Assembly: GCA_964541075.1 (NCBI GenBank)
Contig: CAZIPZ010000108.1
Location: 1 to 13,121, forward strand
Direction of reading: 5' to 3'
DNA: 13,121 bases
Origin: CAZIPZ01 sp964541075
GTDB taxonomy: Bacteria > Acidobacteriota > Terriglobia > 20CM-2-55-15
Shown here: positions 7,449 through 13,121 of the stretch, piece after piece
How the letters are laid out: each line of letters opens with the position of its first letter
Numbering within the stretch: position 1 is the stretch's first letter
Notes under the pieces: generated by a model
The model's input: only the letters and a program-made list of their open reading frames with translations
What the model was told of the DNA's origin: nothing
Databases searched by the model: none
Program-made: the position numbers and the translations under genes

Positions 7449-7521
7449 TTTCAGACTCGGAATTCGAATTTTGGATTCAACATTGCCGGCAAAATCCGCA
7501 ATCCAAAATCCGGGTCTGAAA
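7449..7521 (-). repeat. Long imperfect inverted repeat between the RRM gene and the CDP-alcohol phosphatidyltransferase
   Basis: The arms at 7449-7477 and 7500-7521 pair over about 21 of 22 positions when a seven-base bulge (AATTCGA, 7461-7467) is allowed. The loop is 22 bases. Read on the minus strand, the element begins 8 bases after the RRM stop codon and ends four bases before the next start codon. It could terminate or attenuate the RRM transcript, stabilise its 3' end, or mask the downstream start. The ATTTTGGATT core recurs within the element, so it may belong to a dispersed repeat family. Confidence 0.75.
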
Positions 7522-7529
7522 AATCGGAC

Positions 7530-7820
7530 TTACCAGCGGTTCGGGCGGCCAGCTCGGCTAGTGAATTCCTTCTTCACCATCGGGCGGGCTTCATTCACGG
7601 TTAGCGCGCGTCCTGCGAGCTCTTTGCCGTTGAACTGTGTAATAGCCTTATCCGCGTCTTCCTCACCCATCGAAACGAACCCGAAGCCCTTAGAGCGGCC
7701 GGTCTCGCGATCCGTGATGATGCTGACGGATTCAACTGCACCAACCTGTTCAAAGAGACTTGTAAGTTCTTCTTCCGTCGTTCTGAACGACAAATTACCA
7801 ACGTAGATTTTCTTAGACAT
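7530..7820 (-). CDS. RRM-domain RNA-binding protein
   Basis: This 96-residue protein is a single RNA recognition motif. RNP2 is IYVGNL at residues 5-10 and RNP1 is KGFGFVSM at residues 44-51; the last aromatic position of RNP1 is Met. The order beta-alpha-beta-beta-alpha-beta is complete by about residue 80. A short basic tail rich in Arg and Lys (KKEFTSRAGRPNRW) follows. Bacterial proteins of this type (the cyanobacterial Rbp family and relatives) bind single-stranded RNA and are often cold-induced; their targets here are unknown. AGGA stands before the ATG. The 161-base upstream region would give room for a regulated leader. A long hairpin follows the stop. Confidence 0.95.
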   Translation of the reverse strand: MSKKIYVGNLSFRTTEEELTSLFEQVGAVESVSIITDRETGRSKGFGFVSMGEEDADKAITQFNGKELAGRALTVNEARPMVKKEFTSRAGRPNRW

Positions 7821-7925
7821 TCAATTTCCTAATTCAGATTTGTAAGGAACTTCGAGGACTAGCGGGAAAGGGATCAAAAAGCAGAATCAACTCTCCAGAC
7901 AGAGGCAAGAGGCTCCTGGTTTTCC

Positions 7926-7952
7926 AAAAAACAGCAGCGAGAATGGCTGCCG
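7926..7952 (-). terminator. Intrinsic terminator after the HD-domain gene
   Basis: Reading the minus strand, a seven-base-pair stem (CGGCAGC / GCTGCTG, one G-U pair) closes a seven-base loop and is followed at once by six T. It starts about 30 bases after the stop codon of the HD gene. This is a textbook Rho-independent terminator and marks the end of the H1-like/methyltransferase/HD operon. Confidence 0.75.
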
Positions 7953-7981
7953 CAGTTAACCTAGAGAGAATAGCACAGTTT

Positions 7982-8578
7982 TCAAAGATTAGGAGCGGCC
8001 CCCAAAATTCCCTTTTTGACGGCCTCGGCGATCATGTTGCAGGTCCATTCCCACATCCGGACGGAGCCGTTTTCCATACACTGGTTGCGCGCAAGAACAC
8101 GATCAGCCGTAATCCGATTCTCCTGCCATGACTTGCCGTCGGTATAATAGTTGTGCAGCTGCGGTATAAAGCGGTCCAGGGCTGCGGCAAACCGGGCGTC
8201 AGCCGTCTCTCCATTCTCAAATTCCTCCCATAACTCACTGAATTCCTTCGCCTGATCTTCAGGCAGCAGGCCGAACAGCCGCTTGGCCGCCCCTCTTTCC
8301 CGTTCCAGTTTGTCTGCCCCGCCGGCCGAGTCGTAAATGTAGGTGTCACCTGCATCGATCTCCACGACGTCATGGATCAAAACCATTTTCACGACCCGCG
8401 GCACATTTATCGCCTCGTTGGCGTGCTCCGCCAGAAGAATCGCCATGATTGCCAGATGCCAGCTGTGCTCGGCGGAATTTTCCCGACGGTCGGCGTCAAT
8501 CAGATACGTGCGTCGAATCACGCTTTTGAGTTTGTCGATTTCGAGAATGAAGCCAATCTGCTGATCGAATCGGTCCAT
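7982..8578 (-). CDS. HD-domain phosphohydrolase (HDDC2/YfbR-like 5'-nucleotidase type)
   Basis: The protein has 198 residues. Metal-binding positions of the HD superfamily are present: His38 in ENSAEHSWHLA, His69-Asp70 in LIHDVVEIDAGD, and Asp135 in ALDRFIPQL. The opening (EIDKLKSVIRRTYLIDADRREN, residues 13-34) is typical of the HDDC2/YfbR group, whose members dephosphorylate deoxynucleoside 5'-monophosphates. Substrate assignment is by family only. The ATG lies four bases after the methyltransferase stop, with GGATGATCGG as a possible ribosome site, so the two are co-transcribed. An intrinsic terminator follows. Confidence 0.9.
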   Translation of the reverse strand: MDRFDQQIGFILEIDKLKSVIRRTYLIDADRRENSAEHSWHLAIMAILLAEHANEAINVPRVVKMVLIHDVVEIDAGDTYIYDSAGGADKLERERGAAKRLFGLLPEDQAKEFSELWEEFENGETADARFAAALDRFIPQLHNYYTDGKSWQENRITADRVLARNQCMENGSVRMWEWTCNMIAEAVKKGILGAAPNL

Positions 8579-8582
8579 CCGA

Positions 8583-9725
8583 TCATCCTACGCGCTTTCG
8601 AAGAAGATCAACAGCCGAGAAGAATCCATGCAGACGCGAACCTGGATGGTCAGGTTTGCGAAGGCAAAATTGAGGCGAAAGGTGCTTGTGTTTTTTGGTT
8701 GCGGCCACGGGCTTCTTGGTCATCGCGGCCAGAATGTGGGTTGGTTTTACCCGTCCACTTTCCATCTCCTGAACATCGAGCGCGTGCACGCGATCGATGA
8801 AGGCGCGGTCCCATTCGTTCTCGGGATCGAAATTAGGCCCAAACGCCCGATCGATGAAAACATCCACAATATTTCCGAACCCGATGAATAGGTCGAAATG
8901 AAAGCGATCGAGGAGCAGAGGAAGGATATCCTGGCTTCGAATTCCTTCAAAACCTTCGGTCGAGCAGTCCCAGTTCTCGTAATCCTTCTCATAGCGCTTT
9001 AGCGCGTGATTGTACGTATATTTGTGAGGCAGTTCTCGCCACAGCTGATTCACGAATTCCAAGGACTCCGGCCATCGTTGATGGCCGTTGCGGCCGATCA
9101 TGTCGTCGGTCATGAAATATCCATCGGGATGGAGCGCTTTAAAGATCGTGGCGAAGAGCTTTTCGAGAGCGACAAAATGGTGCAAACACTGGATCGCCAG
9201 AATGACATGATACTCCTTGGCGGGCTTCCAGGAATTCACATCGAATTTTGAAAAAATGAAGTGATCCGCAACACCGTCAGCGTCTGCGCCCGCACGCGCA
9301 CGCGCGAGAACGGCTTCGTTGAGATCGATGCACTCGAACGTGAAGTTCGAGATCTGTTGTTCCTTTAGCCAACGGGCAATGTTGATTTCGGGTGCAGCGT
9401 CGCCGGATCCGATGCTCAGAAAGGAATATGTGTGTTGTGGTCCTTCACGGCATATCCGCGCCATGTACATTCGGAAAAATTCGATCGCGTTTGTAAAACC
9501 GAATGGCTGAAGGATCGGAACGAGATATTTATTGGACCAGTAGTGCGCGATTGAGGGGAGATCGTGGACCTGCTGAATCTCCGTAAAGATAGCGATCTCC
9601 TTTTGCACGCGCACCTGATAGGGAGACGTGCGCCGCATAAAGGCTCGTCCGACGTCCAGCAATGTTCTGAGCGGCGGATGGAGGGGAGCTGGAATCCGGC
9701 GCTTCAACGTGGCGCGCAGGCTCAT
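8583..9725 (-). CDS. SAM-dependent class I methyltransferase, substrate unknown
   Basis: The protein has 380 residues. A class I methyltransferase core occupies about residues 98-215: SAM loop FLSIGSGDA (102-110), acidic end of the second strand in FECIDLN (Asp134), then VILAIQCLHHF as motif III-IV. About 100 residues precede the core and about 165 follow, the latter containing ENWDCSTEGFEGIRS and DRFHFDLFIGFGNIVDVFIDRAFGPNF (given here in part). Proteins of this layout sit in O-antigen and surface-glycan clusters in some bacteria, but no such genes are here. A strong ribosome site (GGGAGGGG) lies just before the ATG. The last 40 residues (from KKPVAATKKHKH) are low in complexity and unlike the rest, and could reflect divergence or a late frameshift. 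Confidence 0.82.
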   Translation of the reverse strand: MSLRATLKRRIPAPLHPPLRTLLDVGRAFMRRTSPYQVRVQKEIAIFTEIQQVHDLPSIAHYWSNKYLVPILQPFGFTNAIEFFRMYMARICREGPQHTYSFLSIGSGDAAPEINIARWLKEQQISNFTFECIDLNEAVLARARAGADADGVADHFIFSKFDVNSWKPAKEYHVILAIQCLHHFVALEKLFATIFKALHPDGYFMTDDMIGRNGHQRWPESLEFVNQLWRELPHKYTYNHALKRYEKDYENWDCSTEGFEGIRSQDILPLLLDRFHFDLFIGFGNIVDVFIDRAFGPNFDPENEWDRAFIDRVHALDVQEMESGRVKPTHILAAMTKKPVAATKKHKHLSPQFCLRKPDHPGSRLHGFFSAVDLLRKRVG

Positions 9726-9750
9726 CTAATCCCCTCCCTTCGATCTTTGG

Positions 9751-10185
9751 TTACTTCCGCTTCGCCTTTCCGCTCTTGCCTTTTTTTGCCTTCGCCGTCT
9801 TTCCGCCGGTCTTCTTGGCAGTGGTGCGCGAAGTCTTGGCCGCGGTCTTTTTGCTGGTTGTCTTTTTCTTCACCGCGCTCGCCGTTTTACGCGCGGGCTC
9901 GGCAGTTTTCTTACTCGCCTTGGCTTTAGCTTTAGGCTTGGTTTTCGGTTGGGCCTTCACCTTGGTTTTCGGTTGGGCTTTCACCTTGGCTTTGGCTTTC
10001 GGCTTGGCTTTTGGCCTCGCGCGGGCCACAGGCGCTCCTGCCGGAGCGGCGGCAGGTGCTGGTTCTTCTTCGGCCTCATCCACTTCTGGAGCCTGATCTA
10101 TGCGGTCGACGCCGGCCTCACTTTCGTCGCCGTTCGCATCATCCGTCAAAGAACCGAAGTCTTCCAGTTCATCATCGTTTCTCAT
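9751..10185 (-). CDS. Histone-H1-like Lys/Ala-rich protein with acidic N-terminus
   Basis: The 144-residue protein has two opposite halves. Residues 1-42 are acidic (RNDDELEDF, DDANGDESE, EVDEAEEE). Residues 56-144 are almost only Lys, Ala, Thr, Pro, Arg and Gly, with many KAK, KTA and AKKT motifs, like the C-terminal tail of eukaryotic H1 and bacterial H1-like proteins (Hc1/AlgP type). Such tails bind DNA without sequence specificity; a nucleoid role is likely but inferred from composition. An eight-residue unit (KVKAQPKT) is duplicated. The ATG at 10185 is chosen because AAGGAG precedes it by seven bases; an open extension to 10230 has none. It leads an operon with the methyltransferase 25 bases downstream. 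Confidence 0.85.
   Translation of the reverse strand: MRNDDELEDFGSLTDDANGDESEAGVDRIDQAPEVDEAEEEPAPAAAPAGAPVARARPKAKPKAKAKVKAQPKTKVKAQPKTKPKAKAKASKKTAEPARKTASAVKKKTTSKKTAAKTSRTTAKKTGGKTAKAKKGKSGKAKRK
9938..9985 (-). repeat. 24-bp tandem duplication inside the H1-like gene
   Basis: Two copies of a 24-base unit (9938-9961 and 9962-9985) differ at one base. They encode repeated Lys/Ala/Pro/Gln/Thr octapeptides. The tract is part of the low-complexity C-terminal tail, where in-frame slippage could change tail length without breaking the frame. Confidence 0.85.
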
Positions 10186-10286
10186 CTGAATCTCCTTGCA
10201 GCGTGTTATCGGTGCTGACTTCGCGCCCAATGTTATCGCACTACAGTCGATCGAAAGACAAGGCCCGTGCTATTGTGCCCTTAATT

Positions 10287-10742
10287 ATGTTTAAACAGCT
10301 GGAGCTCATTACGCTGCCGATGAGAACCCTTGTGCTGTTATTTTTGCTTTATGGAGCGTACTACTTTGGTTATGGAACACCGCTTCAGGAATGGCGAAAG
10401 GACTCTCCGGAAACTGGAGTGGTGGCCAAATACACCCGCGACGGCCGGCCGTGGCGAGTATTCTACGATCTGGATCGGGACCGTATGTGGGATATGTGGA
10501 TCGACGAACGGGTCGGGCCGCCATATATCGTCAGCATCGACGACAACCACGACGGACAGATCGACCGGGAAGAGGACGAATTCGGCAACCCGCTATCTTC
10601 ATGGAAAGGCGCACAGATCAAAGCCCAGAAAACCCTGATCGATTACGTCAACAACGCCCTACAGCTGCAATACACGGCCATAGCCTTCATGATATACACG
10701 CTCCTCGAACTTGCTATTCGGTCCTCAACCAGCGAGAAGTGA
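10287..10742 (+). CDS. Two-helix membrane protein with EF-hand calcium-binding loop
   Basis: From ATG 10287 the protein has 151 residues. A hydrophobic segment at about 12-29 (LVLLFLLYGAYYFGYG) and another at about 129-144 (YTAIAFMIYTLLELAI) flank a soluble middle. The middle holds a canonical EF-hand loop, Asp85-x-Asn87-x-Asp89-Gly90-x-Ile92-Asp93-x-x-Glu96, followed by DEFGNP, and a degenerate Asp-rich stretch before it (DLDRDRMWDMWIDE, 61-74). The pairing recalls dockerin-like or EF-hand twin loops. I do not recognise a family and assign no function. The frame is open further upstream, and ATG 10230 or 10320 are alternative starts; no start has a good ribosome site. The stop lies 33 bases before pfkA. 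Topology is uncertain. Confidence 0.65.
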   Translation: MFKQLELITLPMRTLVLLFLLYGAYYFGYGTPLQEWRKDSPETGVVAKYTRDGRPWRVFYDLDRDRMWDMWIDERVGPPYIVSIDDNHDGQIDREEDEFGNPLSSWKGAQIKAQKTLIDYVNNALQLQYTAIAFMIYTLLELAIRSSTSEK

Positions 10743-10775
10743 AATGATCTTGACTTCCACCTGCAACATAACCAC

Positions 10776-11747
10776 ATGAGGCGCCTTGGCGTACTCACTA
10801 GCGGCGGCGACGCGCCTGGAATGAACGCCGCCGTCCGCGCGGTCGTTCGCTGCGGAATAGCTTCTGGAATCGAAGTATTTGGCGTCCAGCGAGGTTACGA
10901 GGGCCTCGTCGAAGGGGCGATCGGTCCACTTTCGGCTCGAGATGTCGGTGGAATCATTCAAACGGCGGGAACGATGCTTGGATCCTCGCGTTGTCCGGAG
11001 TTCATGCAGGCGGAGCCACGGTCACGGGCAATCCGGAACCTTGATCAACACCGACTCGATGGACTTGTCATCATTGGGGGGAACGGCACCCAACGCGGCG
11101 CTTATGCACTCTCGGAGGCGGGAGTGCCCGTAGTTGGAGTGGCTTCAACAATTGACAATGACCTGTACGGATCGGATGTAACGATAGGTGTGGATACTGC
11201 GCTGAACATCGCGGTCGAAGCCATTGACCGCCTGAAAGTGACCGCCTCGTCACACCATAGGGGGCTGCTGGTCGAGGTCATGGGCCGCGAATGCGGGTAC
11301 CTTGCGCTTGTGGCCGGAATTGCTGGAGGCGCTTAAGCCATCATCATTCCAGAACGCGAAATCTATACGGAAAGCGTCGCAACCCGGCTCCGCTCAGCCG
11401 TCCTGCGCGGAAAAAAACATGCCTTGGTCGTTGTCGCGGAAGGCGCAAAAAACAATGCGGAGCGGCTGGTTGCGCATTTCCGTGAACACGAAAAAAGACT
11501 CGATTACCAACTGCGCGCCACGATACTGGGTCACGTCCAGCGCGGCGGAACACCAACGGTTTTCGACCGCCTCTTGGCTACGCGCCTTGGAGCTGCAGCT
11601 ATCGACAACGTCAGAGCCGGCCAGCGCGGCCTGCTGATGGGTATGCTCGGAAACCAAATCCGCGCCACCCCTCTGAAAGATGTTGTAGCGCAACAAAAGA
11701 CCCTGGACCTCAACCTGTTTGAGATGTCCGACAAATTAACAATTTGA
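10776..11747 (+). pseudogene. pfkA: 6-phosphofructokinase with one in-frame TAA
   Basis: The frame encodes a 323-residue phosphofructokinase, the normal length, except that codon 187 (11334-11336) is TAA. Pfk catalyses fructose-6-phosphate to fructose-1,6-bisphosphate. Conserved elements are present on both sides of the stop: LTSGGDAPGMNAA, Arg72, IIGGNGTQ (Gly104, as in ATP-type enzymes, with Asn103 where E. coli has Asp), STIDND with catalytic Asp127, Arg162 and VEVMGR before it; VVVAEG (Glu222) and ATILGHVQRGGTP (fructose-6-phosphate His and Arg) after it. Up to the stop, numbering matches E. coli Pfk-1 without gaps, so the stop replaces Glu187, an allosteric-site residue; GAA to TAA is a single change. 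The upstream fragment would lack part of the active site. No other damage is seen, so this is a recent mutation, a read or assembly error, or readthrough. The ATG has no Shine-Dalgarno sequence. Confidence 0.9.
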
Positions 11748-11841
11748 TTGCAGCCAGTCATCTCATCGTGCAGTTCGATGACGAACGCCTGGAAATTTTT
11801 CGCTGGCGAAGGCCGTTCGCAGAAAGCTACATTTGCCTCTT

Positions 11842-12567
11842 ATGTTCTCAGGAAAAGTCGCACTCGTCAGCGGCGGAAGCCGCGGCATCGGACGCGCAAT
11901 GGTCAAAGCGCTAGCTCGGGAAGGCGCGAAGGTCGCCTTCACTTACGCTCAAAACAAGGCTTCTGCGGACGAGATCGCCAACGGCGACACTGTTGTTGCG
12001 TTCCAGTCCGACATTACCAGCTTGGCCAATACACGCGAACTGGTGAAGAGCGTAAAGGAACGTTTCGGCCGCATCGACATCCTTGTGAACAACGCAGGAA
12101 TAACCCGGGACAAGCTCATCGCACTGATGAGCGAAAAGGACTGGGATGACGTCATCAACACCAACCTGAAAGGCGTATTCAACCTGACAAAGCCTGTGGT
12201 TGGAGTGATGCTGCGCCAACGAAGTGGATGCATACTAAACATCACGTCCATCAGCGGAATCGTTGGCATGCCTGGCCAGGTGAATTACTCTTCGTCGAAA
12301 GCCGGCCTCATCGGATTTACAAAGGCATTAGCTAAGGAGGTTGCCAAAGCCAATATCACCGTCAATGCTCTGGCTTTGGGCTTTATCGAAACGGACATGA
12401 CCGCTGTACTTAAGGACGAATACCGGAGCCAGATCCTGCAGCAAGTTCCGCTAGGACGCTTCGGTAAAGCTGAGGAAGTGGCGGATATCGCGCTCTTCCT
12501 GCTTTCCCAGAAAGCCGCCTACATCACCGGCCAGATCATTCAAGTTGATGGGGGTCTCGCCATCTAG
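11842..12567 (+). CDS. fabG: 3-oxoacyl-[ACP] reductase-like short-chain dehydrogenase
   Basis: The protein has 241 residues from ATG 11842, the usual FabG size. It shows the nucleotide loop SGGSRGIG (residues 10-17), LVNNAG (81-86), Asn108 in NTNLKGVF, and the catalytic Ser136, Tyr149 and Lys153 in NITSISG and NYSSSKAGLIG, matching E. coli Ser138, Tyr151 and Lys155. The C-terminus ends in ITGQIIQVDGGLAI. FabG reduces 3-oxoacyl-ACP with NADPH in fatty-acid elongation. No acpP, fabD or fabF is next to it, so a role outside core fatty-acid synthesis, such as another 3-oxoacyl substrate, cannot be excluded. The frame is open to a TTG at 11833. Ribosome site is weak. Its stop overlaps that of the convergent dcd gene. 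Confidence 0.92.
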   Translation: MFSGKVALVSGGSRGIGRAMVKALAREGAKVAFTYAQNKASADEIANGDTVVAFQSDITSLANTRELVKSVKERFGRIDILVNNAGITRDKLIALMSEKDWDDVINTNLKGVFNLTKPVVGVMLRQRSGCILNITSISGIVGMPGQVNYSSSKAGLIGFTKALAKEVAKANITVNALALGFIETDMTAVLKDEYRSQILQQVPLGRFGKAEEVADIALFLLSQKAAYITGQIIQVDGGLAI

Positions 12568-13121
12568 TTGGTCTTCGGAAATTCAATTTGCGTTTGCGCC
12601 TGATACTTGCCCTTCCGATCCTTGTATGAAACTTCGCACGGCTCATCCGACTGAAAAAAAAGAACCTGACACAATCCTTCATTCGCAAAAACCCGAACAT
12701 GCACCGGCGTTGTGTTAACGATTGAGACTGTGACAAATCCTTCCCATTCGGGCTCAAACGGCGTCACATTGACAAGCACACCAGCGCGAGCATACGTGGA
12801 TTTACCAACGCACAAGGTTAGGACATCTCTAGGGATACGCAGATACTCCAGCGTCCTGCCAAGGACGTATCCGTTAGGAGGAATATCGCAATGGGGCCCC
12901 TTATGACTTCTAAAATGGTCCGTGGGAATGGATTTGGGATTGATAGTTACGCCAGGGGGCGGCGTGAAGATTTTGAACTCGTCCGCCAGGCGAAGATCAT
13001 AGCCGTAGGACGATAAACCATATGAAATCATGCCTTCGGAAACCTGTATCGGACTGAACGGCTGGATCATTGAATGAGTTTCCGCCATTCGACGAATCCA
13101 TGAATCGGGTTTAATTGACAT
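12564..13121 (-). CDS. dcd: dCTP deaminase, catalytic Glu replaced by Ser
   Basis: The protein has 185 residues and its ATG is the last three bases of the window, so its promoter is not visible. Dcd deaminates dCTP to dUTP for thymidylate synthesis. Family marks are SSYGYDLRLADEFKIF (37-52), PPNGYVLGRTLEYLRIP (81-97), the GKSTYARAG loop with Ser108 and Arg112 (E. coli Ser111, Arg115), VNVTPFEPEWEG (117-128), NTTP, and ANEGLCQVLFF. The expected catalytic Glu (E. coli Glu138) follows WEG-x-x-T-x in relatives that read TLE or TIE; here the stretch is FVTVSIVN, with Ser133 (codon TCA) in that place. The late GKYQGQ motif also reads GKYQAQ. The protein may be inactive, altered or compensated. The overall fold and trimer motifs look intact. 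Confidence 0.9.
   Translation of the reverse strand: MSIKPDSWIRRMAETHSMIQPFSPIQVSEGMISYGLSSYGYDLRLADEFKIFTPPPGVTINPKSIPTDHFRSHKGPHCDIPPNGYVLGRTLEYLRIPRDVLTLCVGKSTYARAGVLVNVTPFEPEWEGFVTVSIVNTTPVHVRVFANEGLCQVLFFQSDEPCEVSYKDRKGKYQAQTQIEFPKTN

Noticed and set aside
9776..10096. Plus-strand hydrophobic frame of 106 codons
   Set aside because: It is the complement of Lys/Ala-rich codons, which always reads as Phe/Leu/Ala-rich on the other strand; the H1-like gene has the ribosome site.
11424..11747. Separate 107-codon gene after the pfkA stop
   Set aside because: It is in the same frame as pfkA and aligns with its C-terminal part, so it is the downstream fragment of the same gene, not an independent one.
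11748..12149. Frame between pfkA and fabG
   Set aside because: It overlaps fabG in another frame and turns into Arg/His-rich shadow sequence; the first part (to 11841) shows no recognisable domain.
1..13121. CRISPR array, tRNA, rRNA, transposon or prophage signs
   Set aside because: No regularly spaced repeats, cloverleaf, rRNA stretches, transposase or integrase motifs were seen on either strand.

Overview
The window looks like a chromosomal segment of a Gram-negative, moderately GC-rich bacterium. A TolC-type outer-membrane efflux protein at the left edge points to a diderm. A bacilliredoxin, an ergothioneine pair (EgtB/EgtD), a Lys/Ala-rich histone-H1-like protein and a dCTP deaminase of the 'GKSTYAR' type together fit Acidobacteriota or a neighbouring phylum. 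That placement is inference from gene content, not a measured phylogeny. I found no rRNA, tRNA, insertion sequence, integrase, phage gene or CRISPR array, so this reads as ordinary chromosome made of short operons.

Layout. 1-1271 (-): TolC-family outer-membrane protein, 3' end cut by the window edge. 1272-1584: divergent intergenic region. 1585-2007 (+): small exported Cys/His-rich protein followed by a hairpin terminator. 2121-2552 (+): BrxA/BrxB-type bacilliredoxin. 2684-6385 (+): an ATP-grasp ligase, then EgtB and EgtD, the last two overlapping by four bases. 7820 down to 6372 (-): RRM RNA-binding protein, a long hairpin, a CDP-alcohol phosphatidyltransferase and a GtrA-like membrane protein whose end overlaps egtD tail to tail. 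10185 down to 7982 (-): H1-like protein, SAM-dependent methyltransferase and HD-domain phosphohydrolase as one operon with an intrinsic terminator. 10287-10742 (+): two-helix membrane protein with an EF-hand loop. 10776-11747 (+): 6-phosphofructokinase interrupted by one in-frame TAA. 11842-12567 (+): FabG-type reductase. 13121 down to 12564 (-): dCTP deaminase, sharing its stop region with fabG.

How the genes work together. EgtD makes hercynine from histidine and EgtB adds the sulfur; the remaining lyase (EgtE) and the gamma-glutamylcysteine enzymes (EgtA, EgtC) are not here, while an uncharacterised ATP-grasp enzyme sits just upstream. The bacilliredoxin next to them makes this a low-molecular-weight-thiol neighbourhood. 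The CDP-alcohol phosphatidyltransferase and GtrA protein suggest a membrane lipid or lipid-linked glycan function.

Most notable anomalies: (1) pfkA is intact over 323 codons except for a TAA at codon 187, the position of allosteric-site Glu187 of E. coli Pfk-1; (2) the dCTP deaminase has Ser133 where the family carries its catalytic Glu (E. coli Glu138); (3) an ATP-grasp ligase is linked to an egtB-egtD pair; (4) a long imperfect hairpin ends four bases before the start codon of the CDP-alcohol phosphatidyltransferase. I did not find a clearly new multi-gene system; the ATP-grasp/EgtB/EgtD group is the best candidate for undescribed chemistry.
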